Shown: piece after piece, positions 6,283 to 13,136 of the stretch
Layout of the letters: every line of letters begins with the position of its first letter
Position numbering within the stretch: position 1 is the first letter of the stretch
NCBI GenBank assembly: GCA_903907555.1
Contig: CAIVOO010000124.1
Span: 1 to 13,989, forward strand
Source of the DNA: an uncultured archaeon
GTDB taxonomy: Archaea > Nanobdellota > Nanobdellia > Woesearchaeales > CAIVOO01
Direction: 5' to 3'
DNA length: 13,989 bases
Notes under the pieces: model-generated
Seen by the model: the letters and a program-made list of their open reading frames with translations, nothing else
Database searches by the model: none
What the model was told of the DNA's origin: nothing
Program-made: the position numbers and the translations under genes

Positions 6283-7212
6283 TTATTCTTTAGTTAAAAA
6301 TTCATATTCTAATTCCATATAAGCGCCGAGGTCAAACGCTTTCCTGAAAGCTATAATTGCGGCCTTTATTTTAAGCTCATTGTATTTAGGTCCAATTTTC
6401 TTAATCAGTTTATACATGAAATCGTCATCAGCCATAAGAACTCTGAACTTTTTCATTACAGCTTCTGTTTCTTCAAATTCTTCTACTGGCGCCCCTGCGC
6501 TTTTTGCAAGCGCCTCGTATATATTCATTCCAAGAATCCTGTAATGGTGCTTTGAATAGTCGTTGCTCATTTTTAGGACCATGTCATCTGCGAATTTCTC
6601 CTCGTCTGTTATTACAGCATCTTCCCATTCCTGCTCCAATAAGAACATGTTTGCAATCCTGACAATCTCTTTGTGTAGGGAAGGATCAAAATAGTAATCT
6701 TTCCTGAACGCCTTGTAAAGCATCGCTTCATTGAAATTCACAATATCAAAAAGCTGAAGAATCAACGCTTTCAGATTTTCCGGTTTTTTTCGAATGAGTC
6801 TTATCAAATGCAATTCTGCTTTCAGCACATTATGTATTTCCAAGAAAAGCTCAATTAGGGCCTGTGTCTTTCTTTTGTCATAAACCAATGCCCGTGAAAT
6901 ATTTTCTATGTCATTCCTGCTCTTGAGCTTCTTTAAATCATCTAATATTTCATGGTCTAATTTTTCCTCATCATCTATGTTTATCAGTTCCTTTGAAACA
7001 AGAGCCTCTATCTGCCCAAGCACTTCATTAAGCGCATTGAAATCCTTCAGTGCCATATCCACATTTTTATAATTAAAGAATTTCACCAATTCCTCTCTTT
7101 TCGGATAATTATCAATATGCTCCTGCCAGAGCTTTATTCGCTTTTTATCATCCGTCTTCAGCTCTTTCGCTGAGTCTTTCTTGCTTCTGAAAAGGTGGTT
7201 AAGTAATGTCAT
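6283..7212 (-). CDS. Unrecognised helical protein
   Basis: A 309-residue soluble protein with no family I can name. The sequence is almost entirely predicted helix, rich in Lys, Glu, Leu and Ile, without a signal peptide, membrane segment, cysteine cluster or nucleotide-binding motif. Landmarks are a basic N-terminus (KKDSAKELKTDDKKR, 11-25), LFLEIHNVLKAELHLIRLIRKK (122-143, in parts amphipathic), FRKDYYFDPSLHKE (169-182) and SNDYSKHHYRILG (216-228). The ATG at 7212 has a TATA-like AGATTTATTAC at 7236-7246, about 25-30 bases ahead, so the mRNA could be nearly leaderless. The gene lies antisense between eS27 and aIF2-alpha, two genes that are often neighbours in archaea, which suggests that it was inserted there. 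Function unknown. Confidence 0.75.
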   Translation of the reverse strand: MTLLNHLFRSKKDSAKELKTDDKKRIKLWQEHIDNYPKREELVKFFNYKNVDMALKDFNALNEVLGQIEALVSKELINIDDEEKLDHEILDDLKKLKSRNDIENISRALVYDKRKTQALIELFLEIHNVLKAELHLIRLIRKKPENLKALILQLFDIVNFNEAMLYKAFRKDYYFDPSLHKEIVRIANMFLLEQEWEDAVITDEEKFADDMVLKMSNDYSKHHYRILGMNIYEALAKSAGAPVEEFEETEAVMKKFRVLMADDDFMYKLIKKIGPKYNELKIKAAIIAFRKAFDLGAYMELEYEFLTKE

Positions 7213-7235
7213 AAATCTTGGAAGCTGCTGTCAGG

Positions 7236-7246
7236 TAATAAATCTT
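7236..7246 (-). promoter_or_regulatory. Probable TATA box of the helical protein gene
   Basis: On the minus strand AGATTTATTAC is centred about 29 bases ahead of the ATG at 7212. The same bases read as TAATAAATC on the plus strand could also serve the structured element that begins near 7272. Confidence 0.4.
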
Positions 7247-7271
7247 TTGATGGTTTGTTTTTCAATTAATG

Positions 7272-7333
7272 GTTGAGGGGGATGTGGGGGCTTAGGCTTA
7301 ACATTAAACAATACTTCAACAGCCGCCCACACT
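7272..7333 (+). ncRNA. Structured RNA candidate, copy A (paired with 2387-2441)
   Basis: This intergenic plus-strand element has TGAGGGG (7274-7280), AACATTAAAC (7300-7309), ACTTCA (7313-7318) and CCACACT (7327-7333), the same four blocks and order as the minus-strand element at 2387-2441. TGTGGG (7283-7288) pairs with CCCACA (7326-7331) and, after a bulged G at 7325, GGCT (7289-7292) pairs with AGCC (7321-7324). The 5' tail GTTGAGG (7272-7278) can pair with CTTCAAC (7314-7320) in the loop, giving seven pairs with one G-U. The element ends about 40 bases ahead of the aIF2-alpha TATA box, so it is not in that gene's leader if the TATA box is used. A short inverted repeat AATAA-tag-TTATT (7337-7349) follows. 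Confidence 0.45.
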
Positions 7334-7373
7334 GGGAATAATAGTTATTACACCATACCTTCTTGACACAAAC

Positions 7374-7384
7374 CTTTTTAAATA
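7374..7384 (+). promoter_or_regulatory. TATA box of aIF2-alpha operon
   Basis: CTTTTTAAATA, preceded by AAAC as a possible BRE, is centred about 26 bases ahead of the ATG at 7405. That spacing predicts a transcript starting at or next to the start codon, that is, leaderless. No ribosome binding site is seen. Confidence 0.6.
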
Positions 7385-7404
7385 AGCTCTGTTCCTTATT
7401 ATGC

Positions 7405-8184
7405 ATGCTTCATAAGAAAACAGGCTATCCTGAGGAAGGGGAACTGGTTATATGCACTGTAACCAAGGTTATGCCTAATTCTGTTTTTGTCAACCTTGAT
7501 GAGTATGACAGGCGCTCTGCCATGATTCACATTTCCGAGATTGCTCCTGGAAGAATAAGGAACATAAGGGAATATGTTGAGGAAGGCAAGATGGTAGTCT
7601 GCAAGGTCATCAACATAAACATGGAGAAAGGATACATTGACCTTTCGTTAAGAAGGGTTTCTGATTCTATGAAGCGCAGCAAGATTGATTTGGTTAAGCA
7701 GGAGCAGAAGGCTGAAAAGATTGTTGAGGCTGTTGCCAAAAAACTAAAGCTCAAGCCAGAATCTGTTTTCGAGCAGGTTTCTAAAACAATCCTTGCCAAG
7801 TATTCAAGCTTGTACGAGGCTTTTGAAGCGATTTCATTCGGCTCTGCAAAGATGTCTGATTTTGTTCTTGATAAGACAATAGCTGACGCGCTTTATGCAA
7901 TCATCGAAGACAAGATAAAGCCTGCGGAAGTTTCGATCGACGGCGAGCTGACATTGAGCAGCGTTGCTTCAGACGGTGTTGAGGTTGTGAAGTCTGCATT
8001 GTCAAAAGCTGAAAAAGATCCTAATACTAAAGTCATCTATTTGGGCGGCGGGAAATTCAAGATGAAAGTCACGGCGCCGGACTATAAGGCAGCAGAGAAG
8101 ATTCTGAAGGAAGATGTGGACTATGCCACAGAATATATCGAGAAGCACGAAGGCACTGCCGAATTCGCAAGGACAGAAAAATAA
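7405..8184 (+). CDS. Translation initiation factor aIF2 alpha subunit
   Basis: A 259-residue protein, normal length for the archaeal subunit. It starts with YPEEGELVICTVTKV and has an S1 OB-fold (about 10-85) with IHISEIAPGRIRNIREYV and GYIDLSLRRV. A helical domain (about 90-170) follows, and then the C-terminal alpha/beta domain (about 175-259) with YLGGGKFKMKVTAPDYKAAEKIL that contacts the gamma subunit. aIF2 carries initiator tRNA to the small ribosomal subunit. The loop equivalent to the eukaryotic Ser51 region reads APGRIRN, without the regulatory serine. ATG 7405 fits the family N-terminus and the TATA box spacing; a longer frame to 7363 overlaps the promoter. Nop10 begins eight bases after the stop. 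Confidence 0.95.
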   Translation: MLHKKTGYPEEGELVICTVTKVMPNSVFVNLDEYDRRSAMIHISEIAPGRIRNIREYVEEGKMVVCKVININMEKGYIDLSLRRVSDSMKRSKIDLVKQEQKAEKIVEAVAKKLKLKPESVFEQVSKTILAKYSSLYEAFEAISFGSAKMSDFVLDKTIADALYAIIEDKIKPAEVSIDGELTLSSVASDGVEVVKSALSKAEKDPNTKVIYLGGGKFKMKVTAPDYKAAEKILKEDVDYATEYIEKHEGTAEFARTEK

Positions 8185-8192
8185 TCATATTC

Positions 8193-8366
8193 ATGAAGCA
8201 CATACTTCAATGCGCAAAGTGTAAAAAGTATACAATGAAAGAATTGTGCACCTGCGGGGGCAAGGCTGTATCGCCAAAGCCAGCAAGATATTCGCCAATC
8301 GACAGGTTCGGGGAATACAGAAGAAAGGCAAAGAGGATTCTCAATGATATACACAAGGAAGCTTAA
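8193..8366 (+). CDS. nop10: H/ACA ribonucleoprotein protein Nop10
   Basis: A 57-residue protein read directly from the bases. It begins MKHILQCAKCKKYT, has the zinc-ribbon cysteines 7, 10, 19 and 21 (CAKC and CTC), then SPKPARYSPIDRFGEYRRKAK, the conserved Nop10 linker and C-terminal helix. Nop10 binds Cbf5 in the box H/ACA particle that makes pseudouridine in rRNA. It sits eight bases after aIF2-alpha and its last 23 bases overlap the start of the PAC2 gene in another frame. The order aIF2alpha-Nop10-PAC2 is a known archaeal cluster, which supports the call. Confidence 0.95.
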   Translation: MKHILQCAKCKKYTMKELCTCGGKAVSPKPARYSPIDRFGEYRRKAKRILNDIHKEA

Positions 8367-9126
8367 GGATGTGAAATTCCAGAAAGGCAGTGTCATGATA
8401 GAAGGGCTGCCAGGAATAGGAAATGTCGGAAAGATAGCTATAGATTTCTTAATCGATGATTTGAAAGCTGAGAAAGTTTATGAGATGCTTTGCGATGCAT
8501 TCCCTCATTCTGTTTTTGTGAACGAGAAAAATCTTGTAGAGCTTCCGACGGTGTCGATATACTACAAAAGGGTTGGCAAGAGAAATTTTTTCTTTCTTAC
8601 AGGGGATGTGCAGCCTCTTGAGGAGGTTGCTTCATACAAGTTTTCGAGGCATATCCTTGATATATCGCAACAGAACGGAATAACTGACCTGATTACATTG
8701 GGCGGAATAGGCTTGCCTGCAATACAGGAAAACCCTAAGCTTTTCTGCACAGGAAACTCAAAGAAAGCTGTGAAGAAGTACAAAACAAAAGCAGTGAATG
8801 AGAAACTGTACGGGATTGTCGGGCCAATAATCGGAGTGACAGGGTTATTGACAGGGCTTGCTAGCGAAAAGAAAATTGACGCATTCTGCCTGCTTGCAGA
8901 GACATACGGGCATCCTATGCATCTCGGATTCAAGGGAGCAAGGGAGCTTTTGAATTATCTTAACAATCAATTCAAGATGAAGATAAATATGAAAAGATAC
9001 GACAGGGACATACTTGAAGCAGAGTCTGAACTTCTGAAGAAATCAGGAGAGTTCACAGGAGTATCAAAGCAGAAGATGCTCAACAAATTAAAGAGAATAA
9101 CAAAGGATGTAAATTACATTGGGTGA
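8344..9126 (+). CDS. PAC2-family protein (proteasome assembly chaperone-like, COG2047)
   Basis: A 260-residue protein. Near the N-terminus is VMIEGLPGIGNVGKIAIDFLI (18-38 in part), the PAC2 family signature. Further on come PTVSIYYKRVGKRNFFFLTGDVQP, an ITLGGIGLP segment and a GPIIGVTGLLTGLA segment, then CLLAETYGHPMHLGFKGA. The C-terminal 60 residues are basic and helical. Eukaryotic PAC2 helps assemble the 20S proteasome; the archaeal role is less certain and cannot be read from this sequence. The ATG at 8344 overlaps Nop10 by 23 bases and keeps the conserved N-terminal strand; the next methionine is residue 18 and would cut into the signature. Co-transcription with aIF2alpha and Nop10 is likely. 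Confidence 0.9.
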   Translation: MIYTRKLKDVKFQKGSVMIEGLPGIGNVGKIAIDFLIDDLKAEKVYEMLCDAFPHSVFVNEKNLVELPTVSIYYKRVGKRNFFFLTGDVQPLEEVASYKFSRHILDISQQNGITDLITLGGIGLPAIQENPKLFCTGNSKKAVKKYKTKAVNEKLYGIVGPIIGVTGLLTGLASEKKIDAFCLLAETYGHPMHLGFKGARELLNYLNNQFKMKINMKRYDRDILEAESELLKKSGEFTGVSKQKMLNKLKRITKDVNYIG

Positions 9127-9130
9127 GAAA

Positions 9131-9481
9131 ATGTCTGGAAGCTTGAAAGAATATCAAGAGATTTGCAAGGCAACTGCCAAGAAATTTGATACTAAAGAAA
9201 AAGAGATTCTAACCTGGGGGTTGGGCATAGCAGGCGAGGCAGGGGATGTTGCCAGCTGCATAAAAAAGACATTTGCGCACGACAACGACCAGAGGGCAGG
9301 CATAAAAGAGAACATAGGCGATGCATTGTGGTATGCTGCAATGATATGCAACTTCTTCGAATGGGACATGCAGCAGATACTTGACGAGAATATTGACAAG
9401 CTGAAAAAGAGATATCCTCAAGGATTCACAATCGAGCAGGCAAAAAGAAACAATACAATGGTGGATTGGAACAAGAAGTGA
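9131..9481 (+). CDS. MazG-like nucleotide pyrophosphohydrolase
   Basis: A 116-residue all-helical protein of the MazG/dUTPase-like NTP-PPase group, which hydrolyses nucleoside triphosphates to monophosphate and pyrophosphate. WGLGIAGEAGDVASCIKK (29-46) supplies the first acidic pair (Glu36, Asp39), and KENIGDALWYAAMICNFF (59-76) supplies the second (Glu60 and Asp64). The usual family spelling of the second motif is E-L-G-D; here the position three before Asp is Asn61, and Glu60 is one residue earlier, so metal binding may be altered. Substrate unknown. ATG 9131 is preceded by GGGTGAG (9121-9127), which includes the PAC2 stop codon; a TTG at 9119 is less likely. It is the last gene of the aIF2alpha operon, and it ends three bases from the convergent gene. 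Confidence 0.85.
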   Translation: MSGSLKEYQEICKATAKKFDTKEKEILTWGLGIAGEAGDVASCIKKTFAHDNDQRAGIKENIGDALWYAAMICNFFEWDMQQILDENIDKLKKRYPQGFTIEQAKRNNTMVDWNKK

Positions 9482-9484
9482 TTA

Positions 9485-9910
9485 TTAATCCTTTTCCTTT
9501 AATCCAAGATATTTGCCAAAGACTTTTTTAATATCTCTCAGTATTCCTGGGAAATAACTCTTAATTTGGTATGTTTTCTTTCTTAAGTCAATTATACCTA
9601 ATGTTGTCTTGTCATAAATTACCCAATAGTTTTGTTGGAATTGTTTAGAAGGCGTGAATTCAATTTCCGCTTCCCCAGAACCATTTCTTGATATGCTCAC
9701 GCGGCCAACTTCGGGATTTTTTCCGCCATACCTTTCATGTCCATGTGGCAGGGTCAGATATGCTGCTTGTATTGCATTGTTAAGGATTACTTCAAAATCG
9801 TTAGAATCTTCTGCCAACGCCTCAAGCCCTTTAAGTTCTTCTTTTATATGTTTAACATCTGATTTTATTCTCCTGGAAATGTCACTTATTTTTCTGGTCA
9901 TTTGATTCAT
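9485..9910 (-). CDS. Unrecognised small protein, partner of the Cys-rich secreted protein
   Basis: A 141-residue soluble protein without a family I can name. The first 45 residues (MTRKISDISRRIKSDVKHIKEELKG in parts) are charged and helical, possibly a coiled coil. The middle has LPHGHERYGGKNPEVGRVSISRNGSGEAEIEF, and strands follow (NYWVIYDKTTLGIIDLR), ending in a basic helix. No signal peptide, no membrane segment and no cysteine is present. The ATG at 9910 overlaps the TGA of the upstream gene as ATGA (9907-9910), the classic sign of translational coupling. A start at 9946 would give a longer overlap and is less attractive. Coupling to a secreted protein suggests a shared role, but the two would be on opposite sides of the membrane. 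Confidence 0.65.
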   Translation of the reverse strand: MNQMTRKISDISRRIKSDVKHIKEELKGLEALAEDSNDFEVILNNAIQAAYLTLPHGHERYGGKNPEVGRVSISRNGSGEAEIEFTPSKQFQQNYWVIYDKTTLGIIDLRKKTYQIKSYFPGILRDIKKVFGKYLGLKEKD

Positions 9911-10791
9911 TGTTTGAAGAAATTGCTGAAGAAGCTTGAAAGCCACGCATTCATCCTTTCCAGCCAGTTTCCTTGGATATTAGGATCATTGACATAGATG
10001 AAGTATTTCCTCTTCTCGTTCTCTTTCTCAAGGCATACAGAATCTGTTGTGTAGACGCATCCTTTCGGCTCTACGCAGGCGCCTGATACGCACGGCCCTT
10101 TGTTTTCATTGCATGCAATATCCTGGTTTACGCACCTGTTGTCAGCGCACTTGTCCAGCGTGCATCCCCTGCCGTCGTAGCAGTCTTTTGATGTTATGCA
10201 GCAGCCTGGCAGTTTTTCATGCAGGCATACTCCTTCCTTGCAATAGTCTGCTGTGCAGGTGTCCTCATCTGCGCATTTTGGTATGCAGGCGTGGAATATT
10301 GCCTTCTCGCATTCCCCGCACTGCAGGTAGTTGCAGCTGCCATTGTTGCAGTATTCGTCATGGTTGCACATGGAACTTGAAAGGCATGTCTTCCCAGGGC
10401 AGTTGAATTTCATTGTTGCAGTGGAAATCTTCTCGTCAACTGTGTCTGTGAAATAGTCGATTATTAACTTGTACTCGCCATTTTTTGATAATGAGCCATC
10501 TGTTGTCTTGAAAATAATTGATTCAGGAATTGTTGAGCTTCTTCCAATCAGGTTGGTCTTTTCATTCTGGAAATACCAGTCTCCTGAAAGCATGGTTTTT
10601 TCTTTTGTATACTTGTGAGTTGTTGATACTGTGACTTTATCTGAATAAACAGGCCTGCCATCATGCGAGACTTCAACAACTATGTTTCCTGTATTGTCGC
10701 AGTTTGCTGAAATTACATTTAGAGAAGGTTCTATAGCACAGACTATTGGAATCATTAATGCTATCAGCAGGAATATAGTTAACTTTTTCAT
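9907..10791 (-). CDS. Secreted cysteine-rich repeat protein
   Basis: A 294-residue precursor. KKLTIFLLIALMIPIVCA (2-19) is a signal peptide, and cleavage after VCA is plausible. Residues 20-130 look like an immunoglobulin-like beta domain with one cysteine. Residues 131-253 hold 23 cysteines in 123 residues, partly in repeats of the type C-x(4-5)-C-T-x-D-x-C-x(4)-C (CADEDTCTADYCKEGVC and CYDGRGCTLDKCADNRC), similar to the CTDC-type repeats of surface proteins. The C-terminus ends in an aromatic amphipathic helix (WLERMNAWLSSFFSNFF). Such proteins need disulfide formation, for which the DsbA-like protein at 2507-3259 is a candidate. The ATG at 10791 fits the signal peptide; a longer frame to 10869 lies across the TATA box. 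Function unknown, probably cell surface or adhesion. Confidence 0.8.
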   Translation of the reverse strand: MKKLTIFLLIALMIPIVCAIEPSLNVISANCDNTGNIVVEVSHDGRPVYSDKVTVSTTHKYTKEKTMLSGDWYFQNEKTNLIGRSSTIPESIIFKTTDGSLSKNGEYKLIIDYFTDTVDEKISTATMKFNCPGKTCLSSSMCNHDEYCNNGSCNYLQCGECEKAIFHACIPKCADEDTCTADYCKEGVCLHEKLPGCCITSKDCYDGRGCTLDKCADNRCVNQDIACNENKGPCVSGACVEPKGCVYTTDSVCLEKENEKRKYFIYVNDPNIQGNWLERMNAWLSSFFSNFFKQ

Positions 10792-10923
10792 TTCCCCCTG
10801 TATTGTGGAGATTGATTCATTTATAAAAGTTTCTATATTTGCTATTGTCGAGTAAATATAATTTTCCAAAAACTATATAAATTGTAAATGCTGGGATTTG
10901 AGTATTGTTTTTGTGAGGTCAAG
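10792..10923. promoter_or_regulatory. Divergent promoter region of two surface-protein genes
   Basis: On the minus strand CTTTTATAAA at about 10820-10829 is a TATA box 30-38 bases ahead of ATG 10791, and a run of five G (10794-10798) sits directly ahead of the start. On the plus strand CTATATAAAT at 10873-10882 is the TATA box and GTGAGGTC at 10912-10919 is the ribosome binding site of ATG 10924. The upstream in-frame ATG at 10888 is too close to this TATA box to be in the mRNA. Confidence 0.55.
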
Positions 10924-11610
10924 ATGAAAAAAAGCGAGTTGAGAGAAAAATCAAAAAAACAAGAGGCACTGAAGGAAGATGAAGGGAGAAGCTTTCCCTG
11001 GCTGACTGTTATTCTTGCTGCTATCGTTGTTATTGCATTGGCAATACTTTTTTATCCATCATCAACAAAGACTGAGGGCAATACGACAGTCATAACTGAA
11101 GAGCAGCCTGGTCCACAGATAAAAACTGTAGAAAAAACAATAACTGTTGAAGAGCCTTATAATGTTACTGAGGAATATGAGGAGAAAATTCCGTTCGGGC
11201 AGAAGACCTGCGCGAACAAGGGGATGAATTCTACTGTTGTCGAACAAAAACAGCTTATTACAACAAATGCTGAGGGGTTCCCTGCCTTGAACTGCAGCGT
11301 AGAAATCAGGAATGATGAGGATTCCAGCGGCAGCTGGAGATACAAGGCCAATGTGGAGACAGATAAGGGGACTGTAGCTGGTGGCGGCTATGAGCTTCTG
11401 ATACCGGCGCATGAATCAGTTGTATTCAGCTGGATTATCGACCTGCCTGCGGATGTTTCAACATTCCAATGCAATTTTTTTGTTGATGTGAAACCATCGA
11501 TAGAGAAATGCTTCTATGCAGAGCCTGTCACTTATACAACTGTCAAGAAAATAAGGACTGTGACAATGTACAGGAATGTTACAAAGACAGTGACTGTTCC
11601 TGTTGAATGA
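10924..11610 (+). CDS. Membrane-anchored extracytoplasmic protein of unknown function
   Basis: A 228-residue protein with a charged cytoplasmic tail (1-25, rich in Lys and Glu), one membrane helix (about 26-44, LTVILAAIVVIALAILF) and an outer domain of about 180 residues. The outer part has four cysteines (96, 124, 183, 196), enough for two disulfides, and several N-x-S/T sequons (Asn53, 80, 102, 123, 218). The segment after the anchor, TVEKTITVEEPYNVTEEY (68-85), resembles the C-terminal TVKKIRTVTMYRNVTKTV (206-223), so the domain is bracketed by a repeated beta-strand motif. The start was chosen by the ribosome binding site and the TATA box position. The gene is divergent from the Cys-rich secreted protein and followed by a glycosyltransferase, which fits a surface role. 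No family recognised. Confidence 0.7.
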   Translation: MKKSELREKSKKQEALKEDEGRSFPWLTVILAAIVVIALAILFYPSSTKTEGNTTVITEEQPGPQIKTVEKTITVEEPYNVTEEYEEKIPFGQKTCANKGMNSTVVEQKQLITTNAEGFPALNCSVEIRNDEDSSGSWRYKANVETDKGTVAGGGYELLIPAHESVVFSWIIDLPADVSTFQCNFFVDVKPSIEKCFYAEPVTYTTVKKIRTVTMYRNVTKTVTVPVE

Positions 11611-11625
11611 TTGTTTTATTTTTTT
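11611..11625 (+). terminator. T-run terminator
   Basis: TTGTTTTATTTTTTT begins right after the stop codon, ending in seven T. No hairpin. It probably separates the anchored protein gene from the glycosyltransferase gene, which has its own TATA box. Confidence 0.45.
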
Positions 11626-11640
11626 ACTGTTGTAGAAAGA

Positions 11641-11648
11641 TTTAATAC
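11641..11648 (+). promoter_or_regulatory. TATA box of the GT-C glycosyltransferase gene
   Basis: TTTAATAC is centred about 26 bases ahead of ATG 11671, with AAAGA upstream as a possible BRE. The spacing predicts a leaderless mRNA, and no ribosome binding site is seen. Confidence 0.45.
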
Positions 11649-11670
11649 CTCATTTTGTTTTTCTTTGTAA

Positions 11671-13068
11671 ATGCTTGAGCAAATAAAGAGGCATAAAGGC
11701 GTAACCATTCTTATTGCATTCATCTTCTTATTCAGGATTTACACTTTATTCCTGCACAGGATTCCTGCGTGGGATGAATCTGTCTATGTTGGAATTGGAA
11801 AATATCTATTTTCAGCAGGAACTGCCGGGCTTTTTGAGGACATAAGAGCTCTTGGCCTGCCATTCATCACAGGATTTCTGTGGAAGATTGGGCTGAATCC
11901 ATTCATTGCAGGAGAATTTGTGATTACATTCTTCACAATGGGTGTTGTGTTGTTGATTTATCTGATTGCACTGAATTTTATGAAAAAAAGTTATGCAATG
12001 ATTGCTGCGCTCCTGTTTTTCTTCACGCCTGTTGTCTTCAAGTATCATATTGAGATTATGACAGAAATGCCTGTAGTATTTTTCGGGCTTCTCTCAGTTT
12101 ATTTTCTAATCAAGAACAAGCATGCATTCTGGATTGGCTTGCTTGCTGGGATTTCATTCCTGTTCAGGTTTCCGATGGCCCTGCTGTTTTTTGCATTGAT
12201 TGCAGTTTATCTGATTGATATTTACTATAAACATTCTAAATGGAAGCATCTGTTCTATCTCTGCCTTGGCGGGTTTGTTGCCCTGCTTCCATTCTTCATT
12301 TTCAACCTGATTATTTATTATCCGCAGTACAACCTATTTGAAGCGCTGATACATCCTGTCCTGCAGAACAACAGGCTATTCTCAGGAGAGTACGCTTGGT
12401 ACTGGGATTTGGGATACTCATTCTATTTTAAGGAACTGGTAATGCAGAATTTTGTGCTTTTGTTTGCATTCGTCGGATTATTTTATTATGTGAAAAACCA
12501 GCATTACCGACTAAGGAAATATAACTTATTGATAATCGCTTTAATCATTATCCTTGCGTACCTTACACTACAGAAATGGAAATCTGACAGGTTTCTGATA
12601 ATCCTGCTGCCATTCCTGATTCTGCTGGCAGTCTATGGAATCTCGCAGGTGAAGGCAAGGCATTTCAAATACGCTGCTTATTTGCTGACAGTAATCTTTC
12701 TTGTGTTGTCTTTCATCAAAATAAACCAGCTATGCCCTTACAAGTTCGAGAAGCAGGCAGTGCTTTCCGATTATTATGAGAAGTTTTCTGATGTTAACGG
12801 AACAATCCTGACAACAGATCCTGCAATCGCGATGTTCACAGATGCACTGTTGATTCCTGCATACAATAATCTTTCATTCGCTGAGCAGACTTATGAAGAA
12901 TACAAAGGCAAGGTTGATTATGTGCAATGGTCTGATTCATTTCCGTGCAGAGAAACCGATAATGTTTGTAAAGAAAATAAGGCAAAATTGTTTCAAAAGA
13001 TAGAATCTGAGAATACATTGTTGTTTGAAAAAGAGAATAATTATCTGTTTAGAGTTGAGTTAGAATAA
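11671..13068 (+). CDS. GT-C (family 39/ArnT-like) membrane glycosyltransferase
   Basis: A 465-residue polytopic membrane protein. About ten hydrophobic helices span residues 10-350, and a soluble domain of about 115 residues (351-465) follows. The first outer loop after helix 1 has PAWDESVYV (32-40) with the Asp35-Glu36 pair, the catalytic/metal DE motif of GT-C enzymes such as PMT and ArnT. A second acidic site is IEIMTEMPV (127-135), again typical. KWKSDRFLIILLPF (302-315) matches the K-x-R-F/Y-L-L-P segment before a late helix. These enzymes move sugars from polyprenyl-phosphate carriers to proteins or lipids on the outer face. The donor and acceptor cannot be read. Its place beside two extracytoplasmic proteins with sequons suggests surface glycosylation. 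Confidence 0.85.
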   Translation: MLEQIKRHKGVTILIAFIFLFRIYTLFLHRIPAWDESVYVGIGKYLFSAGTAGLFEDIRALGLPFITGFLWKIGLNPFIAGEFVITFFTMGVVLLIYLIALNFMKKSYAMIAALLFFFTPVVFKYHIEIMTEMPVVFFGLLSVYFLIKNKHAFWIGLLAGISFLFRFPMALLFFALIAVYLIDIYYKHSKWKHLFYLCLGGFVALLPFFIFNLIIYYPQYNLFEALIHPVLQNNRLFSGEYAWYWDLGYSFYFKELVMQNFVLLFAFVGLFYYVKNQHYRLRKYNLLIIALIIILAYLTLQKWKSDRFLIILLPFLILLAVYGISQVKARHFKYAAYLLTVIFLVLSFIKINQLCPYKFEKQAVLSDYYEKFSDVNGTILTTDPAIAMFTDALLIPAYNNLSFAEQTYEEYKGKVDYVQWSDSFPCRETDNVCKENKAKLFQKIESENTLLFEKENNYLFRVELE

Positions 13069-13110
13069 TCAACTGGTTATTGTAGTTTTAATGAAATGAT
13101 TTATGCAAAA

Positions 13111-13120
13111 GTTTATAAAT
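13111..13120 (+). promoter_or_regulatory. TATA box of the AT-rich orphan gene
   Basis: GTTTATAAAT preceded by CAAAA lies 17-26 bases ahead of the ATG at 13137, close to the spacing expected for a leaderless start; the alternative ATG at 13149 would have a short leader. Confidence 0.5.
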
Positions 13121-13136
13121 CTATTACTACTCAATA

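Noticed and set aside
7272..7333. Known riboswitch (preQ1, SAM-II or fluoride type) because of the pseudoknot
   Set aside because: The core sequences of those classes are not present, and the element lies ahead of the TATA box rather than in the mRNA leader.
7272..7333. The two related elements as a CRISPR array or transposon ends
   Set aside because: There are only two copies, almost 5 kb apart, in opposite orientation, with block-wise rather than continuous identity, and no transposase or cas gene is between them.
10888..10923. Upstream start for the anchored protein
   Set aside because: This ATG is only a few bases from the TATA box, while ATG 10924 has a ribosome binding site.
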